The notes under the pieces: model-generated
Seen by the model: the letters and a program-made list of their open reading frames with translations, nothing else
The model's database searches: none
Told to the model about the DNA's origin: nothing
In this document: in pieces, positions 6,998-14,087 of the stretch
Numbering within the stretch: position 1 is the stretch's first letter
How the letters are laid out: each line of letters starts with the position of its first letter
Made by a program: the position numbers and the translations under genes
Origin: an uncultured bacterium
Lineage (GTDB): Bacteria > Bacteroidota > Bacteroidia > Bacteroidales > Paludibacteraceae
DNA: 14,091 nucleotides
Assembly (NCBI GenBank): GCA_946183755.1
Contig: CAMHCZ010000029.1
Span: 1-14,091, forward strand
Direction of reading: 5' to 3'

Positions 6998-7047
6998 GGC
7001 GAGTTACAGTTTGTCTAAAAACGGCATGACGGTAACTCGTCTTTTTT
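6998..7047 (+). terminator. hairpin terminator between eda and exuT
   Basis: GGCGAGTTAC (6998-7007) pairs with GTAACTCGTC (7032-7041), 10 bp with one G-T wobble, around a 24-nt loop. Six T follow (7042-7047). The long loop makes it weaker than the kdgK terminator. It lies 22 nt before the exuT start. Confidence 0.7.
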
Positions 7048-7069
7048 AATAACCTTAATTCTTTAATTT

Positions 7070-8458
7070 ATGGCAGATGTAAAAACTGTAACAGAGAAGA
7101 TCGGAAAATACCGCTGGACCTTTGCGGCACTCCTGCTTTTCTCTACTACAATCAACTACATGGACCGAAACGTTATCGGTTTCTTGAAGGATTATATGTG
7201 TTCAGCAGAAGGCTTTGGCTGGAGTTCACAGGATTTCTCCTACCTGACTTCTATCTTCACATTGTTCTATGCCGGCTTCACACTTGTAGCAGGCTGGATA
7301 ATCGATAAGGTTGGAACTAAGATTGGTCTTGCGGCTTCTCTTATACTCTGGTCTGTAGCGGGAATCTTGAGTGCATTCATGGGAAAATCTCTCGGTTTGC
7401 ATTGTTTCGCTCGTTCCCTCTTCGGCGCAGGTGAGGCCGGTAACTTCCCTTCATCTATCAAGGCTGTGGCAGAGTGGTTCCCAAAGAAGGAGCGTGCTTT
7501 GGCTACAGGTATCTTCAATTCAGGATCTAACATCGGTGCAATGATATGCGCCATCTTCGTGCCTTGGTGCTTGCTCACTTGGAATGATCAGAATCTCTTC
7601 CTCGGACTGCACGGATGGCAGATGGCATTCATCATCACTGGCCTTCTCGGTTTCATCTGGCTTATCTTCTGGGGCAAGATTTATAAGTCTCCAAAGGAGA
7701 AGTTGGCTGAGGGCGTTATAACTCAGGCTGAGTTCGACTACATCAACAGCGATGCAGACGACAAGGCAGCTGCAGAGAGCGGCGACGACCAGGGCTCTGT
7801 TTCATGGGGTAAGATGCTTACTTACAAGCAGACTTGGAGCTTCGCTGTCGGCAAGTTTCTGACTGACGGTATATGGTGGTTCCTTCTTTTCTGGTTGCCT
7901 ACTTACGTTAAGCAGCAGTTCTGTGGCGATATGTCATCAGAGGATACTGCATTCACCGTTATGATCACTAACTTCATCGTATTCGGTGTGGCTATCGTAG
8001 GTTCTGTTTATGGTGGTTCTATTCCATTGACTCTTATGAACAAGGGTTGGGAGACTTACAAGGCAAGAATGACTTCGCTTCTGATGATCGCAGTTGTTCC
8101 ATTGCTTCTTCTCCTCACTCAGACAGCAGCAGGCGCAGACGGCATGACAGGACTTGTTCTTGCCATCACAATCATCTCGCTCGCAGGTGCGGCTCACCAG
8201 GCATGGTCAGCAAACTTGTTCTCAACAGTTTCTGATATGTTCCCTAAGAAGGCTGTAGGTACTGTAACAGGTATCGGTACTGCAATGGGAGGTCTCGGTG
8301 GCGTTCTCGTTCAGCTTCTCGCTGGATACTGCGATGGTAAGCTCGGAACACAGCTCGGTTACACAGTTATGTTCTCTGTTTGCGCATTCGCATATCTCTT
8401 GGCTTGGGGTGGCATGAAGTTGCTCGTTCCTAAGTTCCAGAAGATAACAGATCTTTAA
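7070..8458 (+). CDS. exuT: MFS hexuronate transporter (ExuT-like)
   Basis: It is an inner-membrane major facilitator of the anion:cation symporter family, probably importing galacturonate/glucuronate with protons. The 462-residue protein shows about 12 hydrophobic segments. Visible landmarks are INYMDRNVIGFL (28-39), common in ExuT/GudP/DgoT carriers, the loop 2-3 motif GWIIDKVGTKIG (75-86), the helix 4 signature RSLFGAGEAGNFPSS (115-129) and WFPKKERA (136-143). An acidic central cytoplasmic loop spans about 202-250. Substrate choice among hexuronates, galactonate and glucarate cannot be read from sequence; the neighbours make hexuronate most likely. It sits 86 bp after eda, with a hairpin and no evident -7 box between, so it is probably read through from upstream. 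A strong terminator follows. The start codon is the ATG at 7070. Confidence 0.9.
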   Translation: MADVKTVTEKIGKYRWTFAALLLFSTTINYMDRNVIGFLKDYMCSAEGFGWSSQDFSYLTSIFTLFYAGFTLVAGWIIDKVGTKIGLAASLILWSVAGILSAFMGKSLGLHCFARSLFGAGEAGNFPSSIKAVAEWFPKKERALATGIFNSGSNIGAMICAIFVPWCLLTWNDQNLFLGLHGWQMAFIITGLLGFIWLIFWGKIYKSPKEKLAEGVITQAEFDYINSDADDKAAAESGDDQGSVSWGKMLTYKQTWSFAVGKFLTDGIWWFLLFWLPTYVKQQFCGDMSSEDTAFTVMITNFIVFGVAIVGSVYGGSIPLTLMNKGWETYKARMTSLLMIAVVPLLLLLTQTAAGADGMTGLVLAITIISLAGAAHQAWSANLFSTVSDMFPKKAVGTVTGIGTAMGGLGGVLVQLLAGYCDGKLGTQLGYTVMFSVCAFAYLLAWGGMKLLVPKFQKITDL

Positions 8459-8484
8459 TTCTGTATAAGGATATTATAAATATG

Positions 8485-8518
8485 AAAAGTGCCAAGATTT
8501 AGTGTCTTGGCACTTTTT
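8485..8518 (+). terminator. intrinsic terminator after exuT
   Basis: AAAAGTGCCAAGA (8485-8497) pairs perfectly with TCTTGGCACTTTT (8505-8517) over 13 bp with a TTTAGTG loop, and ends in a five-T run. It closes the sugar-acid cluster and separates it from the receptor gene. Confidence 0.88.
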
Positions 8519-8580
8519 ATTTTGTGAAAAATGTAGGATTTTTGGGCTGTCATTCAAAACAATTAAAACACACGATTAAA

Positions 8581-10884
8581 ATGCAGAAGTCTCCAATAGC
8601 ATACATGTATGTCTTTATGGCTTTTGCATTGTTTTTATTACCATGCTCGGTTATTGCTGCGAAACTGACAGGTTCGGTGTGTGACTCGCAGGGCGAGAGC
8701 CTTGTCGGCGCTTTGGTGAAAGTCGATGATGGCAAGTATGCTGCACTGACAGGACCAGACGGAAGTTTCAGTTTTGAATTGACCGATGGCGTGCATGGCA
8801 TCTCGGCGGAGTTCATGGGATGCGAAAAGTATGACAAGCGTGTGAACCTGTCATCAGACAGGCATATAAAAATAACTCTTAAGGAGATGGCGACCGACCT
8901 CGACGAAGTGGTCGTGAGCGCGACTGCAACCCGTGAGAAGCTGAAGGAGGTGCAGATAGGCGTGGAGAAGGTCGCGATAGCGGAATTGGCGAAGACGCCT
9001 TCGTTCTTAGGCGAGAACGACATAATGAAAAGCATTCAGACATTGCCGGGCGTGAATGCGGAAAGCGAGGGCGCGAGCGGATTTCAGGTGAGGGGCGGCA
9101 CGTCGGCTCAGAACCTTGTGCTTCTGGACAACGCCACAATCTACAATGCCGGGCATCTGCTCGGATTTTTCTCGGCATTCAACGACAACATACTTGCGAA
9201 CGCTAATCTCTACAAGGGGCTCATTCCTGCTTATTTCGGCGGTGCTACATCGTCGGTCCTTGATATTTACACAAGAATACCTAACATGCATCGTTATCAC
9301 GGTTCGGTGAGTGTCGGACTGCTTTCGGCGAAGGCTTCGGTTGAAGGTCCTATCGTCAAGGACAAACTGTCGTTCGGTGTGGCGGCGCGTCGAAGCTATC
9401 TGGATTTGTTCTTGAAAATGACCGACGACTACAAGAACAATGTGCTGAATTTCTATGACATAAACGCTCGTGTGGACTGGAAAGCATCGGCGAAGGACAG
9501 AGTGTCGCTGTCGTTCATTTATACGCGCGACAATATGGGACTTGTCGATTTGATGGACTTGGAGTGCAGCAATCTGGCTTGGACACTGGACTGGCGCAGG
9601 ACAATAAACGAGCATTGGCGCAATGCGCTGACCGCGAGCATGACATATTATGACAGCAACACGGGAGCAAAGATTTTCGACAATAAATATGACATGGGCA
9701 GTTTCATTCACGAGTATAAACTGCGTGAATCGGCTGTTCTTCAGACATCGCATCACACAGCTCGTGCAGGCGCAGAAATAAAACTGTATGGCGTGGAGTC
9801 GGCAGACTGGACTATAAACTTGCTGAAGCAGCGTGAGAAGAGAAACGCTTTCGAGGCGTCCGCCTGGCTGGCTGACGATTGGAGTCTGGCGAAAAAGCTC
9901 GATTTGTCGGCGGGACTGCGTTTTGTGGTGTTCGGCGTTCTCGGCGGCAGTCCTTATTATGATTTGGACGAGGAGATGAATATCCTGAAAACGTATAATC
10001 CGTCATTGACAGAACTTGTGGAGACGTATTTCTCGGTTGAGCCGCGTGTCAGCCTTAATTACAAGGTTTTGGACAATCTGAGTCTGAAGGCTGGTTATAG
10101 CCTCACGACACAGAACCTGCAGGCGATACGCAACGCCGGAACGACAATGCCTATCGACCGTTATGTGATGACGAGCAACATCGTAGAGCCGCAGAAAGCG
10201 CATCAGGTGAGCGCCGGAGGCATCCTCTCGCTCAAGGATGGCGGCTGGGAAATTTCGGCAGAAGGGTATTACAAGGAGATAGAAAATGTGTACGATTATG
10301 TGGACGGCAAGTTCTTCTTCAGCGAGATAGAGATGGAAAGAATCATTAGGGGCGGTCGTGGACGCTCCTACGGCATGGAGTTGCTGCTGAAGAAGTCCTA
10401 TGGCAAACTGACGGGCTGGCTTGGCTACACACTGTCGTGGTCGCAGAACAAGATAAACGGAATAAATAACGGAAAGTGGTATAATGCGAGCAACGACCGT
10501 CGCCACGACGTGTCCATTGTGCTGATGTATGACCTGCCTCGGCATTGGGACATCTCGGCGCTGTGGATGTTCAACACAGGTCAGGCTTATTCTGCCCCAA
10601 GTGCCAAGTATACCATCGGGGGCGAGACCTTCTATTCTTACTCCGAGAGGAACGGATACAGGATGAATGATTACCACAGGCTGGATATAAGCGTGTCGCA
10701 TCGCAAACGGACGAGACATTTCGTGGAGCGTGTCTGGAGTTTCGGATTTTACAATATCTACGCCAGGTACAACCCATATATGATAACTTTTGAAGATGAC
10801 AAAAAATCGCCTACAGGAACAAGGGCGACGCAAGTCTCTTTGTTCACTATCGTGCCTTCTGTCTCATTCAGCATAAAATTCTGA
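8581..10884 (+). CDS. TonB-dependent outer-membrane receptor with carboxypeptidase-like regulatory domain
   Basis: It is predicted to take up an unknown ligand across the outer membrane, energised by TonB. I chose the ATG at 8581 because it places a clean signal peptide at the N terminus (MQKSP, then a hydrophobic core, cleavage near residue 26). An in-frame GTG at 8524 would add 19 polar residues ahead of it. From 8581 the protein has 767 residues. Residues about 28-102 form a CarboxypepD_reg-like beta domain (TGSVCDSQGESLVGALVKV). DLDEVVVSATA (106-116) is the probable TonB-box region. The plug spans about 120-235 (SIQTLPGVNAESEGASGFQVRGG). The rest is a beta barrel ending in VPSVSFSIKF, with the terminal Phe of an outer-membrane sorting signal. 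It lacks the partner and size of a SusC protein. The DUF4249 gene 2 bp downstream is its likely partner. Codon use differs from the genes before it. Confidence 0.88.
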   Translation: MQKSPIAYMYVFMAFALFLLPCSVIAAKLTGSVCDSQGESLVGALVKVDDGKYAALTGPDGSFSFELTDGVHGISAEFMGCEKYDKRVNLSSDRHIKITLKEMATDLDEVVVSATATREKLKEVQIGVEKVAIAELAKTPSFLGENDIMKSIQTLPGVNAESEGASGFQVRGGTSAQNLVLLDNATIYNAGHLLGFFSAFNDNILANANLYKGLIPAYFGGATSSVLDIYTRIPNMHRYHGSVSVGLLSAKASVEGPIVKDKLSFGVAARRSYLDLFLKMTDDYKNNVLNFYDINARVDWKASAKDRVSLSFIYTRDNMGLVDLMDLECSNLAWTLDWRRTINEHWRNALTASMTYYDSNTGAKIFDNKYDMGSFIHEYKLRESAVLQTSHHTARAGAEIKLYGVESADWTINLLKQREKRNAFEASAWLADDWSLAKKLDLSAGLRFVVFGVLGGSPYYDLDEEMNILKTYNPSLTELVETYFSVEPRVSLNYKVLDNLSLKAGYSLTTQNLQAIRNAGTTMPIDRYVMTSNIVEPQKAHQVSAGGILSLKDGGWEISAEGYYKEIENVYDYVDGKFFFSEIEMERIIRGGRGRSYGMELLLKKSYGKLTGWLGYTLSWSQNKINGINNGKWYNASNDRRHDVSIVLMYDLPRHWDISALWMFNTGQAYSAPSAKYTIGGETFYSYSERNGYRMNDYHRLDISVSHRKRTRHFVERVWSFGFYNIYARYNPYMITFEDDKKSPTGTRATQVSLFTIVPSVSFSIKF

Positions 10885-10886
10885 CA

Positions 10887-11723
10887 ATGAATAAGCCAGC
10901 AACAAACATATTCATAATAGCTATAGTTTCTTTGGCGGCAATGCTGTCATCGTGCACTCAGCATATAGACATAGACTATAAGAGTGTGGAGAAGCAATGG
11001 GTTGTGGAAGCGAACCTTTCCGATGAAGGCGCGCTGGTGAGAGTGTCGAAGACGGTGAATATGAATGATACGGTGCGGCAACTCACTCCAGAGCAACTGC
11101 AAGATGTGCAGGTTAGCGTGCATGACGATGGGGGAGCGTCGGAGACATTGCTTTTCGACGAGAGCGACGGACTGTTTCACGGAACGGCGATAAAAGCGGC
11201 GGAGGGCAGAACGTACAGAGTGGTGTTCACGGAGGAAAGCGAGCATTCGGCAACGTCAAATGTAATGGCGGCGACGGAGTTTATGAATGCTAAGTGGCAG
11301 TGGACCAATATGTTCAATAGGAAAATCCTCTTGTTTAAATTCAGCGTGAAGGATATTCCGAACGAATCGACATACTTCAGGTACAGAATTTACCGCAACG
11401 GGGAATTGTACAAGTGGTCGGTATTCAGAGACAAGGGCTATGAGAACATGAATGTCGTGGTGAATGTGGTCTGCATGTCGGAGGAGCAGATGAAAAAGGA
11501 CGACCCGGACGACGATGACGTGCTGCACGACGGCGACGAAATCCATCTTGAGGTGGAGACGATAAACCGCCGGACCTACGACTTTTTGCACATTCTGAAG
11601 TCCATGTCAAACTCAGGCGCCAACCCGGTTTCGATGTTTGACGGCGCTTTTGGCTATCTTGCTGTTTATGTGCCTGTGAAATACGATTGTGCATTCCAGA
11701 AAAGCGACATTTCTGGGCAGTGA
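10887..11723 (+). CDS. DUF4249 family lipoprotein
   Basis: This is a predicted envelope lipoprotein of 278 residues. The signal peptide ends in the lipobox LSSC, with Cys23 as the lipidation site. The segment QWVVEANLSDEGALVRVSKT and the C-terminal GANPVSMFDGAFGYLAVY match the layout I know for DUF4249 proteins, which lie beside TonB-dependent receptors in many Bacteroidota. The biochemical role of the family is not known to me. It starts 2 bp after the receptor stop, so the two are surely co-transcribed and probably form a receptor-lipoprotein pair. A strongly acidic insert (KKDDPDDDDVLHDGDE, roughly residues 198-213) is conspicuous and might bind cations. No clear acidic surface-export signal follows Cys23, so the side of the outer membrane is uncertain. 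It converges on the HD-domain gene with only 2 bp between the stops. Confidence 0.8.
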   Translation: MNKPATNIFIIAIVSLAAMLSSCTQHIDIDYKSVEKQWVVEANLSDEGALVRVSKTVNMNDTVRQLTPEQLQDVQVSVHDDGGASETLLFDESDGLFHGTAIKAAEGRTYRVVFTEESEHSATSNVMAATEFMNAKWQWTNMFNRKILLFKFSVKDIPNESTYFRYRIYRNGELYKWSVFRDKGYENMNVVVNVVCMSEEQMKKDDPDDDDVLHDGDEIHLEVETINRRTYDFLHILKSMSNSGANPVSMFDGAFGYLAVYVPVKYDCAFQKSDISGQ

Positions 11724-11725
11724 TT

Positions 11726-12265
11726 TTATCCAAAGAGCGCTTCCAGTGCCTTGATTCTCCTTATTGATTCCTTGCCGAACTTCGCCATAGACTTGACAAC
11801 CTCTTCTTTTGTGCGAGCCTTGTCAAGATTCGTTTTTGAGAAGAACTTGTCGGCATAGCAAATAAGCTTTTCTTCCAGAGTGACAGGCGAGTAGTCTTTG
11901 AGTTCAAGTGGCAGATTCTGTCTTATTATGTCTTCTTTGGTGATGCCTGTTCCGGTGTGTCTTTCGCACACTCGAGCGAACATTTCCAGCCCCTCTTTCC
12001 TCAGTATCTCCGCTCCCAGTGTGCCGTGTTTGATGTACGGCTCTTTGCCGTGGCATCCGAGGTCCTTGGCGTCACACATGAATATGCCGATGTCGTGCAG
12101 CATGGCGCCGGCTTCCACAAAATCCATGTCAATATCCAGTTCCTTGTGTTTCGCCGCCAGTTCCAGAGCCTTGTCGGCCACCGCTCTGCTGTGCTTCAGG
12201 AGTATATCGTGTGCAATCTCGTTATTTTGATAGTATCTTTGTATCAATTTTAGATAGTCAATCAT
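11726..12265 (-). CDS. HD-domain metal-dependent phosphohydrolase
   Basis: This is a 179-residue soluble protein with a compact HD domain. The ordered ligands are H25 (KHSRAVA), H57-D58 (LHDIG) and D139 (ICYADKF). Additional histidines at H80 (IKHGTLGAE) and H103 (ERHTGTG) lie where HD enzymes with two metals carry extra ligands. The family hydrolyses phosphate esters of nucleotides or related compounds; the substrate here cannot be inferred. The VTLEEKLICYADK segment is typical of small stand-alone HD proteins in bacteria and archaea. The ATG at 12265 is 21 bp from the divergently oriented NamZ start. The stop lies 2 bp from the end of the convergent DUF4249 gene. It has no visible link to uronate metabolism and may be a housekeeping gene. 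Confidence 0.85.
   Translation of the reverse strand: MIDYLKLIQRYYQNNEIAHDILLKHSRAVADKALELAAKHKELDIDMDFVEAGAMLHDIGIFMCDAKDLGCHGKEPYIKHGTLGAEILRKEGLEMFARVCERHTGTGITKEDIIRQNLPLELKDYSPVTLEEKLICYADKFFSKTNLDKARTKEEVVKSMAKFGKESIRRIKALEALFG
12234..12241 (+). promoter_or_regulatory. candidate namZ promoter (-7 box) inside HD gene
   Basis: TATCTTTG fits TAnnTTTG exactly and lies within the first codons of the HD-domain gene. The expected start near 12248 gives a leader of about 39 nt before the NamZ ATG. No convincing -33 TTG lies 19-21 nt upstream, so this rests on the -7 box alone. Confidence 0.4.
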
Positions 12266-12286
12266 TACAGAAGAGTTTCGTTGGTT

Positions 12287-13459
12287 ATGATTCCAAAGAT
12301 AGCGATTAAAAAGATAATTGCGGCAGTGTTAATGTCGGTGGCGGCTATGTCATTGTGTCGTGCGGCTGACGGAGTGAAGGTCGGCGCAGAGTGCGTTCGG
12401 GAGTATTTTGGAGTGATAAAGGACAAGCGCATAGCAGTCGTTGCCAATCAGACCTCGGTGGTGTGCGGAGTTCACCTCATTGACACGCTGAAAAGCTCAG
12501 GTTTCGACGTTGTCAAGGCATTCGCGCCGGAGCATGGGCTTCGTGGCAAGGAAGATGCCGGCGCGGTCGTCAGTTCCGGTGTGGATGTGAAGACCGGTGT
12601 CAGGGTCGTTTCCATATACGGAAAGCAGAAGAAACCAACGGCAGAGATGCTTTCGGATGTTGATGTTGTACTGTTTGACATACAGGATGTGGGCGCGCGT
12701 TTTTATACATACATAAGCACGCTGCATTATGTGATGGAGGCTTGCGCAGAGAACGGCAAGAAACTAATAGTCTTGGACCGTCCGAATCCCAACGACACGG
12801 TGGACGGCCCTGTGCTCAAGGACTCGTCGTTGCGCTCCTTTGTCGGACTTGATTTTCTGCCATTGCTTCATGGCTGCACAGTAGGTGAGCTGGCAATGAT
12901 GATGAATGGCGAAGGCTGGCTCGCTAACGGAGTGAAGTGCGACCTTGCCGTAGTCAAGTGTAAAGGCTGGAGGCATGGCGATGCGTGGAGCCTGAAGATA
13001 AAACCGTCGCCTAATCTGCCGAACGACCGCTCCATCAGGCTTTATCCGTCGCTCTGCCTGTTCGAAGGTACGAATGTGAGCGTCGGCAGAGGGACATACC
13101 GTCCGTTTTCGGTAGTCGGCTATCCAAAGAAGTCGTGTGGCACGTACAAATTCATTCCACGTCCGATAAAAGGTATGGACGGCAACCCGATGCACAAGGG
13201 GCAGACGTGCTATGGATTGGACCTGCGCCGGGATTCCCAGACCAAAGGATTCTCCTTGAAGTATCTCTTGTACATGTATGACAGGATAGACAGCGACTCG
13301 CTGTTTTGGGGCAATGCCAAATTCTTCGACAAACTTGCCGGCACAACGGAACTGAGAACCCAGATTCAAAACCATGTTCCGGAAGAGGAGATTCGCGAGT
13401 CGTGGCAGGCTGATTTGCGCAACTACAACGCTATGCGCAGGAAATATCTGCTTTATTAG
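12287..13459 (+). CDS. namZ: secreted exo-beta-N-acetylmuramidase, NamZ / DUF1343 family (GH171)
   Basis: The family releases N-acetylmuramic acid from the non-reducing ends of peptidoglycan fragments, so a role in cell-wall recycling or scavenging is likely. I chose the ATG at 12287 over the TTG at 12281; it gives 390 residues with a signal peptide (KIAIKKIIAAVLMSVAAMSL, cleavage near CRA-A, residues 26-27). SLC is not a good lipobox, so the protein is probably periplasmic rather than lipidated. The N-terminal Rossmann-like half carries FAPEHGLRG, with E82-H83-G84 in the conserved acidic active-site motif, and FDIQDVGARFYTYI (130-143). VLDRPNP, NGEGWL, PSPNLPN and LYPSLCLFEGT continue the family pattern. 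The length is normal and no key motif is missing. It diverges from the HD gene, and its 3' end overlaps the convergent downstream gene by 4 bp. Confidence 0.88.
   Translation: MIPKIAIKKIIAAVLMSVAAMSLCRAADGVKVGAECVREYFGVIKDKRIAVVANQTSVVCGVHLIDTLKSSGFDVVKAFAPEHGLRGKEDAGAVVSSGVDVKTGVRVVSIYGKQKKPTAEMLSDVDVVLFDIQDVGARFYTYISTLHYVMEACAENGKKLIVLDRPNPNDTVDGPVLKDSSLRSFVGLDFLPLLHGCTVGELAMMMNGEGWLANGVKCDLAVVKCKGWRHGDAWSLKIKPSPNLPNDRSIRLYPSLCLFEGTNVSVGRGTYRPFSVVGYPKKSCGTYKFIPRPIKGMDGNPMHKGQTCYGLDLRRDSQTKGFSLKYLLYMYDRIDSDSLFWGNAKFFDKLAGTTELRTQIQNHVPEEEIRESWQADLRNYNAMRRKYLLY
12294..12301 (-). promoter_or_regulatory. candidate HD-gene promoter (-7 box) inside namZ
   Basis: The minus strand reads TATCTTTG (12301-12294), the same octamer as the opposing namZ box. 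It lies in codons 3-5 of namZ. The expected start near 12287 gives a leader of about 22 nt. No clear -33 element was seen. Confidence 0.4.
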
Positions 13460-13785
13460 TCGTTTTTGGGCATACGCAGCGTGACCACAAGGTCAAGTAC
13501 GGCGGAAATCATCAGAGTCAAGACCCAGATGTCGTTTTGCTTGTACATCAGGTAGCCGCTGAACAGCAGAAGCAGTGTCGATATGAATTGCGTGTTCTGC
13601 AGCCTTCTGACTCTGAAGTCGTCGGTGTGCTTGAACGACATGACGCGCAATGCAATCATGCCAGCCGCGCCGATGCAGAACACTATGAACGCGTGCTCAT
13701 TACCGAAGAAGTAAAGCACTACGCCTATAACTGCCAGTATTCCAGACAGAAGATAAATCGAGTTTGTTATTACGCTTTTGCTCAT
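13456..13785 (-). CDS. small four-helix membrane protein of unknown function
   Basis: The 109-residue product has four hydrophobic segments at about 7-27, 31-48, 67-82 and 86-102. A basic loop (FKHTDDFRVRRLQNTQF) lies between helices 2 and 3, probably on the cytoplasmic side by the positive-inside rule. I do not recognise a characterised family. It starts 2 bp after the stop of the DivIC/FtsB-like gene, so the two are almost certainly co-transcribed. That may place it with cell-envelope or division functions, but this is inference from position only. Its stop codon TAA overlaps the namZ stop TAG on the opposite strand (shared bases 13456-13459). Confidence 0.75.
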   Translation of the reverse strand: MSKSVITNSIYLLSGILAVIGVVLYFFGNEHAFIVFCIGAAGMIALRVMSFKHTDDFRVRRLQNTQFISTLLLLFSGYLMYKQNDIWVLTLMISAVLDLVVTLRMPKND

Positions 13786-13787
13786 AA

Positions 13788-14087
13788 TCAGTTTTCTATG
13801 ATGAAGACATCCTCGTTTTCTTTTCTCATGAGGTATTCCTCTCTGGCTTGATGCTCCAGACGGCTCTTGTCTTCCTTGAATTTGTTTATTTCGGCTTTTG
13901 TGTCGCTTATCTTTTGCTCATACTCCTCCTTCTCTTTGTTCAGTTTGTTGGCCTTTGAAACCTCCTTGCAGCTTCTCAGGACGCTGTTTTCGCCGAATAC
14001 AATGACGAGCGCGGCTACGAATCCGACAATGACGAATTTTACAATAAGAAGAATGTTTCTATTCTTCTTCTCTGTGCCGTTTTCCAC
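13788..14087 (-). CDS. DivIC/FtsB-family septum formation initiator
   Basis: This is a predicted bitopic divisome protein of about 99 residues with a short cytoplasmic N terminus (MENGTEKKNR), one transmembrane helix (about residues 12-32) and a periplasmic coiled coil (about 40-80) rich in Lys/Glu with a heptad-like spacing. The C-terminal HQAREEYLMRKENEDVFIIE matches the AREexyxMKkxxEdvfvie ending I know from the Bacteroidota members. These proteins form a complex with FtsL- and FtsQ-like partners and help activate septal wall synthesis. The start shown is a GTG at 14087. The frame stays open to the right edge, so the true start may lie outside the window. It is the first visible gene of a pair with the small membrane protein, 2 bp apart. 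The symbol is left blank because DivIC and FtsB cannot be separated on sequence alone. Confidence 0.85.
   Translation of the reverse strand: MENGTEKKNRNILLIVKFVIVGFVAALVIVFGENSVLRSCKEVSKANKLNKEKEEYEQKISDTKAEINKFKEDKSRLEHQAREEYLMRKENEDVFIIEN

Noticed and set aside
8524..8580. Upstream GTG start for the TonB receptor
   Set aside because: It would place 19 mostly polar residues ahead of a well-formed signal peptide; the ATG at 8581 gives a normal N terminus.
9007..9756. Long minus-strand open frame (about 249 codons) inside the receptor gene
   Set aside because: It lies wholly antisense to a clear TonB receptor, has no recognisable motifs, and its composition (many His, Arg, Val, Cys) is that of a codon-bias shadow.
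10003..10833. Second long minus-strand open frame (about 276 codons) inside the receptor gene
   Set aside because: It is antisense to the barrel-coding part, without domain motifs or a supporting promoter; a shadow of the real gene.
12764..13375. Minus-strand open frame of 203 codons inside namZ
   Set aside because: It is antisense to a gene with intact family motifs and shows no recognisable features.
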